Shown in pieces: positions 52,198-61,929 of a DNA stretch of 64,000 bases (position 1 is the first letter of the stretch; each line of letters starts with the position of its first letter). A program made the translations under genes and the position numbers. The stretch is from Paenibacillus sp. H1-7 (lineage in GTDB: Bacteria; Bacillota; Bacilli; Paenibacillales; NBRC-103111). Location: contig NZ_CP031168.1 in the NCBI RefSeq assembly GCF_022354825.1, forward strand, positions 2,543,501 through 2,607,500. Reading direction: 5' to 3'. The notes beneath the pieces were generated by a model that was given only the letters and a program-made list of their open reading frames with translations, was not told where the DNA came from and ran no database searches.

Positions 52198-53191
52198 GAA
52201 TATCCAAGCATCGCAAGCTGCATTTACTCAGCTGCTTATTTCGGGAACACTGGCGAAGCTAATTTCAACGAAATGAAGCGCCAGCTCGGGATAGAGCTGA
52301 ATCCGCATATCGCCATTTGTTTTACGTGGACCGCTATATGATCTGGCTGTAGGCCAGCCTTCCATCTGGCGCGCCGACATCGGGCAAAAGCTTGTTCAAT
52401 CGATGTACAAGGCGATTACCGTACCGTTTCTGTGGGTATGGGTATCCGAAGGCGTATTGGCCGCCTAGCTGGAGCCGGACCCCGTTCCGAAGGACAAGTA
52501 CCGGGAGCTGACAGTCCAGATGGTTCGCGATACGCAAAGCATGACCGACCTTCACGGGTTTTCCATATTCACAGGAATCGGCACCTACTATGACAACCCT
52601 TACCTGCTCAATTATTCCTTCGAGGAGGATGGGAGTCGATGATCGACCGGTTTTTCCAAGGAAACCGGCTTATTTTTTTTACGAAAAACGGGCAAAAAAC
52701 GAGAAGAAATGGATAAAAGTCATCTCTCACGAGGAGAGGATGGAGCTTCTGTGGCGGGTCCGAATCGGCGATGAGGAAGGGTCTGTAGCTTATTTGAAAA
52801 TACTACTGGAGCGGCTGGCCCAAGCATACAAGCATAACATCGACATGTTCAAGTCGGAGACGTTCGATTTGATTATGACCGTGTCCAGACTCGTGCTTGA
52901 GGTCTGAGGCGATGCATCTGAGATGCTGAGCGACAGCGCCCGGGTCATTCAAGATTTATACAACACGATCCGTTATGCCAAATACGTGCTGAAGGTATGC
53001 GATTATTCTAGCAAGCTGGCCCGTCAAGTAGCAGTAGCGCATGCCCGCGGGGCTTCTCCGGTGATCCGCTCAGCCATCGTATAATCGTATATATGAAGGA
53101 GCATTTGCAGCACAAAATCTCTCTGGATGAGATAGCACAATATTGTTATTTGAGCACCTATCATTCTAATGCGGCATTATATCTATAAAAG
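52198..53191 (+). pseudogene. Decayed AraC-type transcriptional regulator
   Basis: An intact ribosome site (AGGAGGATG) and ATG at 52198 open a reading frame that breaks after about 20 codons. Fragments in different frames follow: GQPSIWRADIGQKLVQSMYK with an in-frame TAG at about 52467, then GFSIFTGIGTYYDNPYLLNY, then ISHEERMELLWRVRIGDEEG and a TGA at about 52905. The remainder, VIRSAIVYIKEHLQHKISLD with EIAQYCYLSTYHS, is the first helix-turn-helix of an AraC domain. At least two stops and two frameshifts are needed to join them, and the second HTH is missing. The long middle part (52590-52907) is the best preserved. Confidence 0.75.
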
Positions 53192-53810
53192 GAGCGATAG
53201 AGCCTCCTTATATTTTCTGGAAATTGCCGTTGGAAAGCGACAATGAAACATGTTCCGTAAGGAAGTCCCCATCGGGATACCCCACTAACTTGATTCAGTT
53301 ACATAGGGTTCACGCCAAGCGAAGTTAATTAATTCGTTAGTGCATCGTCCGTCGAAGATCGTTCTCATGCTTATTCGGACCGTAGATCCGTTATTTTACC
53401 AAAAATGGTTCAAATTGCAGAGTGATCGGACAACAGATCTCTTATTACCCCATAAAACACGGTTTTTTCAGGTGAAATTGGCAAATAACGGACTCCCTGT
53501 CCGATCACTACGCAAAAGAAGCATCATTTCAGAAAATAACGGATTTCCTGTCCGATAGGTAGTAGGCCAAACAGTCAGATGGCAGCCGACACGGCACCCT
53601 TGACCAAAGAATTCTAGAACCAACAAGTTAGGATCACAAAAAGCCCGATGTCCTGCACTTTTGTGCAGGACGCTAATTTTAGCACGCTAGTTTTATAAGA
53701 TTCCGAGGTCCTTGGATTTTAAGGACGCTCATCTTTGAAGCGCTTAGTAGAAGTTTTCGCACCAGGAAGCCTTAAGTTCGGCAAAGTGATTCGAGACGCG
53801 CATTTGACGA
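53192..53810. other. Gene-free region with repeats and a perfect hairpin
   Basis: Copies of a motif around AATAACGGA-N-T-N-CCTGTCCGAT occur at about 53483-53507 and 53532-53556 on the plus strand. A related inverted copy (ATCCGTTATTTTACC) is at about 53385-53400, with ATCGGACAACAGATCTCTTATT at about 53423-53445. A separate perfect hairpin lies at 53650-53671 (arms GTCCTGCAC and GTGCAGGAC, loop TTTT). No gene is supported. Confidence 0.55.
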
Positions 53811-56354
53811 TTACGTTCTCGGCTTAGCCCGGTTGGTCGGCATCGCGACGAGAGGGTCATCCGGCCAATAATGCTTCGGATACCGGCCTTTCAAATCTTT
53901 TTTCACCTCGAAATAGGCGTTGGACCAGAAGCTCGCCAAGTCTTTCGTTACCTGCACCGGCCGCTGCGCAGGGGAGAGAAGGTGCAGGGTGAGCGGGACC
54001 TTGCCGCGTCCGATACGCGGCGTTTCGGTCAGCCCGAACATCTCCTGGAGCCGGACGGCCAGCGTCGGCGCATCCGGGTCGCTGTAGTCGATAGGGATAC
54101 GCGAGCCGCTGGGGACGACGATATGGGTCGGTGCGTACGCATCGAGCTCCCGCCGCTGATCCCAGGTGATCCACGCCTCGAGCATATCGGCGACGTGCAG
54201 CCGCTCCAGCTCGGCGCGGCTCCGCACGCCGTAGAGGTGCGGCGCAAGCCATTGGTCCAGCGCAGCGAGGAGCGCTGCATCGGACGCATCCGGCCATGCC
54301 GGATCGACCCGGTGCATGAAGCAAAGCCGCTGCTGAAGCTGCCTGGCGGCGCGAGTCCACGTGAGCAGCGACAGCCCCTCCTGGGCGATGCCTTCGAGCA
54401 TCGCGGTTAATGCCAGCTGCGGATCGGGATTCGCCACCTGAGCGTCCTTCAGCAGCAGAGCGCCCAAATAGAGGCGCTTCCTTGCGCGGACGGACTGCGT
54501 GGCCGAATCCCACCGGACCGCGGTCTCTTCCATGAGCTGGTCGCTCAGATGGCGCTCCAGCTCATGCTGCTCTACCGGAGCCGCCAAATAAATGCGGCTC
54601 TCCGCCCCGTGGTCGTCCAGCTCCGCGGCGACCAAATATGACGTGCTTGCCAGCGGCTGCACGTCCAGGAAAGCGGCCCCCCTGCCGTTACGCAGCAGGA
54701 AGCGCCCGTTCGGCCTTCGCTGCCCGATGCGGTCGGGGTAGGCGAAGGCCAGCAGGATGCCGCAGGCGTCGATGTCGCCATCCCCATCGCCATCGGCGCC
54801 TGCGGGGTAGAGCCTAAGCGAGCGCTGCCACTGCGCGGCTTCGGCCAAGATGCGCCGGCACGCCGCGGTGTCGACGCGGAAGCCCTGGTAAGCGGCAGGC
54901 TGCTGCCGTTCCGTGCGCTCGCGGGCGTGCCGCCGGAGCGCCTCGATCCGAAGGCGCAGGTCCGCGTCGGGCGCGGCGCCCTCGGATCGCAGAATGTCGC
55001 GCTCGTTCAAGAGCGCGGCAAGCTCGCAGGCCAGCCGGCCGAAGCCAAGGCTTGCAGCCTGCAGGAGCATGTGCGCAAGGCGCGGATGCAGGCCGAGCTC
55101 GGCCATGCTCTTGCCGTGCGGCGTGATGGCGCCTCCGTCGCCAAGGGCGCCAAGCCCTCGCAGCAGCTCGCGCGCCTGGGCGTAAGCGGCAGCCGGCGGC
55201 GGATCGATCCAGAGCAGCTCCTCTGGATCGGTCACGCCCCATTGCGCCAGCTCCAGCGCGAGCGGCGCCAGATCCGCCTCCGCAATCTCAGGCACGCTGC
55301 GCGGGTCCAGATTGCGGTCGTCCTGCTCCGTCCAGAGCCGGTAGCAGACGCCGGGCGCTGTACGCCCGGCGCGGCCTCGGCGCTGATCCGCAGAGGCGCG
55401 CGAGACGGGGACGGTCACGAGGCGCGTCATCCCCGTCCGCGGCGAGAAGCGGGGGACGCGCGCAAGCCCCGCGTCAATGACGATCCGCACGCCCTCCACC
55501 GTCAAGCTTGATTCGGCTATGGCCGTGGCAAGCACGATCTTGCGCTCGCCGGGCTTGCTCGGCGCGATGGCGACATCCTGCGCTTCCTGCGCGAGGTTGC
55601 CGTACAGCGGAGTGATTCGAACCGAACGGCTGCGCAGCGATGCGGTTTCGTTGAGAAGTGCCTCTACCCGGCGAATTTCCCCTTCTCCGGGCAGGAAGAC
55701 GAGCAGGTCGCCGTCATCGTTCTCCAGCGCCTCGGCGATGCATCGTGCAGCCGCAGGCTCGATGCGGCCTTCCGGTTTTCTCGCGGCATATCGCGTTTCC
55801 ACCGGAAAGCTGAGGCCCTCGCTCGTAATCACAGGCGCATCGTTCATCAATGAGGCCACCGGCTCCGCCTCCAGAGTAGCGGACATCACCAGGATGCGAA
55901 GATCTTCTCTTAACACAGCCTGGGATTGCAAGCAGAGCGCCAGTCCCAAATCGGCATGGAGGCTTCGCTCATGAAATTCGTCGAAAATAACGGCACCGAC
56001 ATCCTCCAGCGACGGGTCCTCCTGCAGCATTCGGGTCAATATCCCTTCGGTAATAACCTCGATCCGCGTCCGCGGTCCGACCTTGGTATCGAGCTTCACC
56101 CGATATCCGACGGTTTCCCCGACGCCTTCTCCCAAAGAGGCGGCCATATAACGCGCGGCGGAGCGCGCCGCCAGTCTTCGCGGCTCAAGCATCAGGATTC
56201 TCCGTCCTCCAAGCCATGGCTCGTGCAGCAGCGCAAGAGGAATGCGGGTCGTTTTCCCTGCTCCAGGCGGTGCGACAAGCACCGCGTTGGTATGGATCAT
56301 CAGCGTCTCCTTAAGAGACGGCAGTACGGCTTCTATTGGCAGCTTTGTCATCAT
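53811..56354 (-). CDS. hrpB: ATP-dependent RNA helicase HrpB
   Basis: A DExH-box helicase of 847 residues, close to the usual HrpB length of about 810-840. The core has Walker A in VAPPGAGKTTRIPLALL, then VMEPRRLAARSAARYMA-like LEPRRLAARSAA, DEFHERSLHADLGLALCLQ, SATLEAEPV, TAIAESSLTVEGV and QRRGRAGRTAPGVCYRLW. The C-terminal HrpB domain ends in VPLTLHLLSPAQRPVQVTKD and YPKHYWPDDP. Its cellular role in Gram-positive bacteria is not established. It is very GC-rich compared with its neighbours, and this creates long false frames on the opposite strand. Confidence 0.95.
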   Translation of the reverse strand: MMTKLPIEAVLPSLKETLMIHTNAVLVAPPGAGKTTRIPLALLHEPWLGGRRILMLEPRRLAARSAARYMAASLGEGVGETVGYRVKLDTKVGPRTRIEVITEGILTRMLQEDPSLEDVGAVIFDEFHERSLHADLGLALCLQSQAVLREDLRILVMSATLEAEPVASLMNDAPVITSEGLSFPVETRYAARKPEGRIEPAAARCIAEALENDDGDLLVFLPGEGEIRRVEALLNETASLRSRSVRITPLYGNLAQEAQDVAIAPSKPGERKIVLATAIAESSLTVEGVRIVIDAGLARVPRFSPRTGMTRLVTVPVSRASADQRRGRAGRTAPGVCYRLWTEQDDRNLDPRSVPEIAEADLAPLALELAQWGVTDPEELLWIDPPPAAAYAQARELLRGLGALGDGGAITPHGKSMAELGLHPRLAHMLLQAASLGFGRLACELAALLNERDILRSEGAAPDADLRLRIEALRRHARERTERQQPAAYQGFRVDTAACRRILAEAAQWQRSLRLYPAGADGDGDGDIDACGILLAFAYPDRIGQRRPNGRFLLRNGRGAAFLDVQPLASTSYLVAAELDDHGAESRIYLAAPVEQHELERHLSDQLMEETAVRWDSATQSVRARKRLYLGALLLKDAQVANPDPQLALTAMLEGIAQEGLSLLTWTRAARQLQQRLCFMHRVDPAWPDASDAALLAALDQWLAPHLYGVRSRAELERLHVADMLEAWITWDQRRELDAYAPTHIVVPSGSRIPIDYSDPDAPTLAVRLQEMFGLTETPRIGRGKVPLTLHLLSPAQRPVQVTKDLASFWSNAYFEVKKDLKGRYPKHYWPDDPLVAMPTNRAKPRT

Positions 56355-56511
56355 TCCACATCTTCCTTACCAGTTTCAGTGCATAACGTCTGAGTTCATA
56401 GCGTATATTATACCGTTACTATCGGAGATAGAAAAATAAGAATCTTACAAGCCCGACCCTTTCTATCAAGCTAGCATTCATGAACAGCTTTCGGGATGGC
56501 AGCAAAAAGAA

Positions 56512-56574
56512 AAACGCATGCACCAACAACTCGGGCGTATGGCTACGTACGAGCAGTTGATTCATGCGTCTATG
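56512..56574 (-). terminator. Long inverted repeat, likely terminator of the 76-residue ORF
   Basis: Arms ACGCATGCACCAACAACTCG and CGAGCAGTTGATTCATGCGT (read on the plus strand) pair over about 17 of 20 positions. On the minus strand the structure is followed by a T-rich run, so it should end transcription of the small minus-strand ORF. Confidence 0.6.
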
Positions 56575-56587
56575 AGAGACTTGCCGA

Positions 56588-56815
56588 TTAATAAAGCGAC
56601 AGAGCGAGAGTATCCCGTTCGTTGAATGAATGCAGGATCGCTTCACAGCCTACAATTTCAATGCTGATGATAGAATCCAGACATTTCTTGATGGCTTTTC
56701 GTCCTTTGCTTACTTTCGCTTCCAAGGCGGATTTCAGCAAATTGAATTTTTTACTTGTTTTATCATCGGTGTAAACGGGAATTGTTTTGTTATGGATAGT
56801 AATAAACAGCTTCAT
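56588..56815 (-). CDS. Hypothetical 75-residue protein
   Basis: Unrecognised. It starts MKLFITIHNKTIPVYTDDKT and continues with a lysine-rich helical stretch (LEAKVSKGRKAIKKCLDSII) and a mixed tail ending LALSLY. The composition is protein-like, with alternating hydrophobics in two beta strands at the start. GGTGAT stands eight bases before the ATG at 56815. A strong terminator follows on the same strand. Located between hrpB and cwlJ, whose flanks give no hint of function. Confidence 0.5.
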   Translation of the reverse strand: MKLFITIHNKTIPVYTDDKTSKKFNLLKSALEAKVSKGRKAIKKCLDSIISIEIVGCEAILHSFNERDTLALSLY

Positions 56816-57147
56816 CAATGATCACCAACCCTAATATTGGATATGTAAATAGGATATATTACGATTATTAAAATAACATTAAAAAAGTTTTACAATTTGG
56901 CTACAGCCTCTACTTTTTTTTGTTATTTTACTAGTAAGACGGATAATAGCGGAAAAAGGTTACAGATTGTAGAAATATTTTTCGCTAATATCCCCACTAA
57001 GTGGAGCATTGGCATCGAAGTCAATCAGATACTTTGCGGGGAGCCCCGATTATAAATTCTATAGAAGTAAAAAACCCGGGAAGCCGGCGGGGAGGCAACA
57101 GCTCCGATATGCCGCTTAACGGGTATTCGCTTTTTGAACCTTCGGCT
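56816..57147. other. AT-rich intergenic region
   Basis: About 330 bp downstream of cwlJ and upstream of the small ORF. It contains a T-rich segment near 56910-56935 that may belong to the small gene's promoter. Nothing else is recognised. Confidence 0.4.
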
Positions 57148-57576
57148 CTAAAACGTATTGTAAATATCGTCACATTCTCCCGGCTTCGGCTGGTAAAAGC
57201 AATGCTTCTTAAACCGTCCGACCAGCGGCTGATTATACCATGTGTCCGGACAATCACCCTGAGGGCGAAAATACCATAGGCTGAATTTGGACGGCCACAC
57301 CCGTTCGCCGTTAACGGCTCTGCGGGCAAGCCGTCTCTCCCTGTCTCTCGGCGACTGATAGAAATACCCGTGCTGCACCGCTTCGAACGCATGCTCCTGA
57401 TATATCATTTGGGGAATCGTTCGAATCCCTTTAAAATCGGAGCAGTCCCCGCGAATCCGGTTGATTCCGACATTTCCCACCATCAGCATTCCCTGCTCGC
57501 CTTCACCCTCGGCTTCCGCACGAAGCAGTCTGGCCAGCAAGTCGATATCCTGCTGCCTGGCTTTGACAACGGCCAT
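57148..57576 (-). CDS. cwlJ: Spore cortex-lytic cell wall hydrolase CwlJ
   Basis: A 142-residue SleB/CwlJ-type hydrolase that degrades spore cortex peptidoglycan during germination. The length matches CwlJ, which lacks the signal peptide and binding domain of SleB. Motifs are DIDLLARLLRAEAEGEGEQG (catalytic Glu), MVGNVGINRI, IPQMIYQEHAFEAVQHG and YFRPQGDCPDTWYNQ. GGGAGGTG precedes the ATG. No gerQ partner is seen in the window. It supports a spore-forming host. Confidence 0.93.
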   Translation of the reverse strand: MAVVKARQQDIDLLARLLRAEAEGEGEQGMLMVGNVGINRIRGDCSDFKGIRTIPQMIYQEHAFEAVQHGYFYQSPRDRERRLARRAVNGERVWPSKFSLWYFRPQGDCPDTWYNQPLVGRFKKHCFYQPKPGECDDIYNTF

Positions 57577-58063
57577 CGCTGCACCTCCCTGAAGTTGATG
57601 TATCCCTATCCTATGTGGGCTAAGACTGAATTATGTGATATGGTACAGCCTTATATCGACACGTTTCTTGGCAAGGAAGTCTTAAGCATTACAAAATAGT
57701 ACAAACGCGTTTTGCTCCGTAAGCAAAAGAGTGCGATTGTAAACCAGCTCTCGTTCGAATAAGGTGGAAGCAGGCAAGATGCGGTTAGTAAACACAACGG
57801 CAGTTCGCTTGGAACTGCTTTGTGCTTCGAGAAACCATTTCAAAATTTGTACAAGAGTAGGTGTGGGAATGTCCTGGAGGAGTTTACGTCCGCCTTTGAA
57901 ATCTGTGAAAATACCTTTAATTCTAATCGAATTCACAGGTTTCAACAGCGGCCGGAGGGGCATCCCACACCGGAGCGTGCTATCAAATTACGACATACCG
58001 GTTTTCTCAAAGCACGGCAGTTCCAAAGAACTGCCCCACAGCACAAGGAGAGGAAGATACAAG
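57577..58063. other. Gene-poor interval between cwlJ and GH105
   Basis: About 490 bp. A 93-codon minus-strand frame (57963-57682) and an in-frame 5' extension of the GH105 gene cover it, but neither has a ribosome site or a recognisable product. It should contain the promoters of cwlJ and of the GH105 gene. Confidence 0.4.
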
Positions 58064-59110
58064 TTGCCATTACTACAATTTGACGAACAGCTTATTAAAG
58101 AAACCATCGACCGGATCGTACATCGTACGAGCAATATGGATTTCACATGGGACTGGCCGGCAGGCGTTGCCTTCTACGGGATCAGCCGCGCTTACGCCGC
58201 TACGAAGAACGAGGCGTATTTAGAGATTATGACCCGCTGGGTCGATGAGCAGCTCGAAGAGGGGATTCCGCCGCTTACCGTGAATGCGGTATCGATCGGC
58301 CATACGCTGCTGAGCCTGTATGAGGAGACGAAGCAAGAGAAATATTTGGAGACGGCCATCGAAATGGCGGAGCATTTGAAGAACGATGCGGTTCGTTTCG
58401 CCGACGGCATTTTTCAGCATACCGTATCCCAAAATTACTATTTCCCGGAGCAGGCGTGGGTCGACACGATGTTCATGGCCGGCTACTTCCTGATTAGGAT
58501 CGGAACGCTGCTGGGCCGCGAGGATTACCTGGAGGACGGGCTGCTTCAATACCACGGGCACGAGAGATTTTTGCAAAATGCGGACACGAATCTGTATTTC
58601 CACGGCTGGGATCACACGGTGCAAAACAATATGTCGGCCGTCTATTGGGCGAGAGGCAACAGCTGGGCGGCTTATACGATGGGACAAGCTCTGGCTATCG
58701 TCGAGGTTACGCATCCGTCCTACATGAAGATGTACGATTCCCTGAGAGACCAGCTTAGCACAGTCGTACGTTTGCAGGCGGAAGACGGACTGTGGCATAC
58801 GGTGCTGAACGATACGTCCGCCTATACCGAAACCTCCGGTTCGGCTGGCCTGGCTGCAGGGCTTGTCCGGTTCAACGAAGCAATCGGATCGCCGCTGTAT
58901 AACAAGCAGATTCAAAAAGCGATCGCAGGCGTGCTTGGACGCGTAAGCGCCAACGGAACGGTAACAGGCGTCTCCGCAGGAACGGCAGTCATGAAGGATG
59001 CGGAAGGCTACAAAGGGGTTGCGCATCAACGAATTCAAGGCTGGGGACAAGGACTTGCGCTTGTATTCCTGTCATCGCTGTTGACGTACAAATGGAAAGA
59101 TAACGAATAA
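58064..59110 (+). CDS. Unsaturated rhamnogalacturonyl hydrolase, GH105
   Basis: Hydrolyses the unsaturated galacturonyl-rhamnose left by rhamnogalacturonan lyase, by hydration of the vinyl ether. The 348-residue protein has the alpha/alpha-barrel motifs of YteR/YesR: DFTWDWPAGVAFYGISRAYA, VSIGHTLLSLYEETK, the catalytic Asp in EQAWVDTMFMAGYFL, HGWDHTVQNNMSAVYWARGN and SWAAYTMGQAL, SGSAGLAAGLVR and QGWGQGLALVF. The TTG at 58064 follows AAGGAGAGG at eight bases. The frame is open for 100 more codons upstream without a site or conservation. It is followed by a membrane AraC regulator and sugar permeases. Confidence 0.92.
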   Translation: MPLLQFDEQLIKETIDRIVHRTSNMDFTWDWPAGVAFYGISRAYAATKNEAYLEIMTRWVDEQLEEGIPPLTVNAVSIGHTLLSLYEETKQEKYLETAIEMAEHLKNDAVRFADGIFQHTVSQNYYFPEQAWVDTMFMAGYFLIRIGTLLGREDYLEDGLLQYHGHERFLQNADTNLYFHGWDHTVQNNMSAVYWARGNSWAAYTMGQALAIVEVTHPSYMKMYDSLRDQLSTVVRLQAEDGLWHTVLNDTSAYTETSGSAGLAAGLVRFNEAIGSPLYNKQIQKAIAGVLGRVSANGTVTGVSAGTAVMKDAEGYKGVAHQRIQGWGQGLALVFLSSLLTYKWKDNE

Positions 59111-59159
59111 TTTTCCATCAAATCCTGCCGTGATAATCCGAGTAGAATAGTGTATATTA

Positions 59160-59186
59160 AAAACCTACGACTTTCGTAGGTTTTTC
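59160..59186 (+). terminator. Rho-independent terminator after GH105
   Basis: Arms AAACCTACGA and TCGTAGGTTT around CTT, followed by a T-run. Confidence 0.9.
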
Positions 59187-59346
59187 TATTTTTCTGGAAA
59201 TCAATCATTTTCAGACATCATAGATTATTTTTCAAAATAAAACGGTTGAAAACAAAAACAAATAAAGGTATGTTTATAATGCACATGTTTGTTTTGCGAT
59301 ATTTCATTATTTAACAGATAGATTCTACTATATGGCTTGGTGGTGA

Positions 59347-61692
59347 ATGGCATTGTTCGGTTCGATCAAATCACGGCTTGGCAGCTGGGGATCTCATTTT
59401 TATGGCGGCAAAGGAACACATTACCGAAAAATGCTCATCATGATCCTGCTGATCGCCAGTATCCCTGGTTTAATTACAGGCGCGATCATATACTGGTTCG
59501 TCGGCGGCCGGATTGAGAATGAACTGCTGCAGCTGCATAAAAATCAAATTATCAAGAGAGCGGAGAACATAGACGGACAGTTCGCCAACATGGAGCTTTC
59601 GATGTCTCACGGCGCTCTGGATACCAAATTCGATTACAGTCTGAAGGAAGTGGACTTCTTTCGTCAATTTTCCATAAGCCGCGATATTTCCAAAACGATA
59701 GTACTGATGCAGGGCGCTATGCCGCTGGCCAAACGGCTCGATTTGTATATCGACGGCATGCTGCCGGTCCATTTCAACCCGGAAATCAGTGTAACAAGCG
59801 AGAATACGGCGGAATGGAACGAATTTAAGCAGCTAAAGGATAACGGTCCGAACGTGTATTGGACGAACGTGTCCTCTCTTAGCAAAAATCCGGATGACAA
59901 GGATTTGGCCCTCGTTCATAAAATTCCTGGCGGCACCTCCGAGCCGTTCGGCTTGATGGTCGCCCGGCTGGATCACGATAACGTCGTTTCATTGCTGAAA
60001 ACGGTTGCTCCCTACGATGAAGGCGAAGCCTTCATGATGCAGGAGGACGGCAGCATCCTTGTTTCGACGGGGGAGAAGAGCGATGCTTCTCCATTGATCG
60101 AAGCCGTTAAGCAGGAGGTGCTGAGCAAACATTTCCAACAAACGTCCTTTTTGTTCAAATGGGAGAAGAATACGTATTCCGTTTCCGCCGGCGCGCTGGA
60201 GAGGATCGGAAACAAATGGATTTACGTATCCATTGCGCCAACAAGCGCGATCAAACGGCCGATCGTGTTTATGTCCCAAGCCATCGTCCTAGTAAGCTGC
60301 GTAGGATTATTGCTGGCCGCGGTGCTGGCCTGGATAGCTTCCAGACGAATTTATTCCCCGGTCAATCAGCTGGTTCGGCTGTTAAGCGGCGGCAAATCGA
60401 CCCAAGGCAATGAATTCGAGCTGATCGAGAAGCATTGGGAGCATTTGAACCGCGAAAGTCTGGAGCTGCAGAGCAAGCTCGCGAATCAGCTGCCGCAGGT
60501 GAAGGAAGGCTTCCTGCTCCAATTGATTCAAGGCTATTTGACGGCGTATTCCGAAGAAGATTTGATCGACCGCATGAATCATTACGGCTGGAATACGGCC
60601 GACAGGCAGTATAGCGTGCTGTATATTCAATTAATCGGCATGACGCAGCTTGATACCGTAGGGCGTTTTTCCCATGGGGACGAAGGACTGATTACGTTCG
60701 CGGCGGCCAATATGGTGGAGGAGCTTGCCAAAGAACGGTTCGAGGATTGCCATGTCATTAACTTCCACGATCTGACCGTCGGATTGCTCGTCAGCATGCC
60801 GCGCGGACAAGCCTATAAAACGGAAATGTACCAATTAAGCGATACGCTGATGCAGACGATCAACCAAATTCTCAAAATGCAGGTGACCATTACTTTAGGC
60901 AAAGCGACGCCTTGCGTAAGAGAAATTCCACTGTTGTTCGAGGAATCCAAGCTGGCCCTCAGCTACCGCAACTTCGGCAACGAGAATCAGATCATCGATC
61001 TGGAGGCGCTGAGCAAGATGGAAGAGCAGCAGCCGTTCCAGTACCCGTTCTCGCTGGAGAGGGAAATCATTCAGTCGATGCGGATGGGGCAAGAAGAAGA
61101 GACGGACCAGCACATTCAAACGTTCATGGAAGCTCTGACGGCGGGAGGCGCCAAGGAGATGGACGTGCAGCAGGGAATCATGAATTTGTTAGGGTCTCTG
61201 GAGCATGCCATCATGCAGTCGGGGATGAATCCGAACCAGCTGTTCAAGTCCTCGAACATGTTCGAGCAGCTGTCTGCGCTGAAGGAACCGGAGCAAATCC
61301 GGGCATGGTTCATGAATAAAGTGATCCGTCCGTTCATTACGGCCATGGAGAACCGCGCCGACTTCCAGCTCAAGAAGATGATCGAGCAGGCGATGCTGTA
61401 TATTCAGGCGAACTATATGAGCGATATCTCTTTGGACAGCTGCGCAGAGCATTGCGGCACGAATGCTTTCGTCATGAGCCGGACGTTCAAGCAGGTGTCC
61501 GGCAAAAACTTCATCGATTATTTGACCGATCTGCGGATGGAGAAGGCCAAGGAAATGCTGCGCAACTCCGAGCTGAAAATCAACGAAGTGTCGGAGAAGG
61601 TAGGCTATCAGCACAGCTATTTCAACCGTATTTTCAAAAAGTACGAGGGTGTCACTCCAAGCCAATATCGTGAGATGAGCCGCAAGGCATAA
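59347..61692 (+). CDS. Membrane-anchored AraC family regulator (RhgR/YtdP-like)
   Basis: A 781-residue one-component regulator. The first membrane segment lies at about 29-50 (MLIMILLIASIPGLITGAII), then an extracytoplasmic sensor domain of about 260 residues, and a second membrane segment near 310-333 (AIVLVSCVGLLLAAVLAW). A cytoplasmic linker and helical region lead to an AraC helix-turn-helix at about 680-780 (SLDSCAEHCGTNAFVMSRTF, NEVSEKVGYQHSYFNRIFKK). Length and layout fit B. subtilis RhgR (YtdP), which activates rhamnogalacturonan genes. It lies between GH105 and the permease genes, as expected for that pathway. TGGTGA precedes the ATG. Confidence 0.9.
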   Translation: MALFGSIKSRLGSWGSHFYGGKGTHYRKMLIMILLIASIPGLITGAIIYWFVGGRIENELLQLHKNQIIKRAENIDGQFANMELSMSHGALDTKFDYSLKEVDFFRQFSISRDISKTIVLMQGAMPLAKRLDLYIDGMLPVHFNPEISVTSENTAEWNEFKQLKDNGPNVYWTNVSSLSKNPDDKDLALVHKIPGGTSEPFGLMVARLDHDNVVSLLKTVAPYDEGEAFMMQEDGSILVSTGEKSDASPLIEAVKQEVLSKHFQQTSFLFKWEKNTYSVSAGALERIGNKWIYVSIAPTSAIKRPIVFMSQAIVLVSCVGLLLAAVLAWIASRRIYSPVNQLVRLLSGGKSTQGNEFELIEKHWEHLNRESLELQSKLANQLPQVKEGFLLQLIQGYLTAYSEEDLIDRMNHYGWNTADRQYSVLYIQLIGMTQLDTVGRFSHGDEGLITFAAANMVEELAKERFEDCHVINFHDLTVGLLVSMPRGQAYKTEMYQLSDTLMQTINQILKMQVTITLGKATPCVREIPLLFEESKLALSYRNFGNENQIIDLEALSKMEEQQPFQYPFSLEREIIQSMRMGQEEETDQHIQTFMEALTAGGAKEMDVQQGIMNLLGSLEHAIMQSGMNPNQLFKSSNMFEQLSALKEPEQIRAWFMNKVIRPFITAMENRADFQLKKMIEQAMLYIQANYMSDISLDSCAEHCGTNAFVMSRTFKQVSGKNFIDYLTDLRMEKAKEMLRNSELKINEVSEKVGYQHSYFNRIFKKYEGVTPSQYREMSRKA

Positions 61693-61696
61693 CGCT

Positions 61697-61723
61697 AAAA
61701 ACCCGCTCTGTGAGCGGGTTTTT
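61697..61723 (+). terminator. Rho-independent terminator after AraC regulator
   Basis: Perfect arms AAAAACCCGCTC and GAGCGGGTTTTT around TGT. Confidence 0.95.
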
Positions 61724-61929
61724 AGCTCCTTATCAAGAAAATAGTAGTTCTGCAAAAGAAGCGCAACCGCCCTAAATCTCCGAAACAAGAATGTCTAATT
61801 GCAAACAAATGGCCCATGCAACACAATGTGGCTATAGCACAACCGAATGACGAATCGAGTCGAAAGAGAGCGTTGTACATCGGAAAATGTCGTCACCGGA
61901 ATTAGACTTTTGAATCAAGGAGTGAAACT

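Noticed and set aside
53650..53671. Perfect GTCCTGCAC/GTGCAGGAC hairpin as a terminator
   Set aside because: No T-run follows on either strand close enough and no gene ends nearby, so I list it only as a hairpin.
54927..55511. Plus-strand frame of 194 codons inside hrpB
   Set aside because: High GC of hrpB leaves antisense frames open; the product is low-complexity Arg/Ala/Gly.
57682..57963. 93-codon minus-strand frame between cwlJ and GH105
   Set aside because: Codon use is passable, but there is no spaced ribosome site and I recognise nothing in the product; kept only as a note on the interval.
57764..58063. N-terminal extension of the GH105 frame
   Set aside because: GH105 proteins start close to the QFDEQLIKETIDRI segment, and the TTG at 58064 has a strong site.
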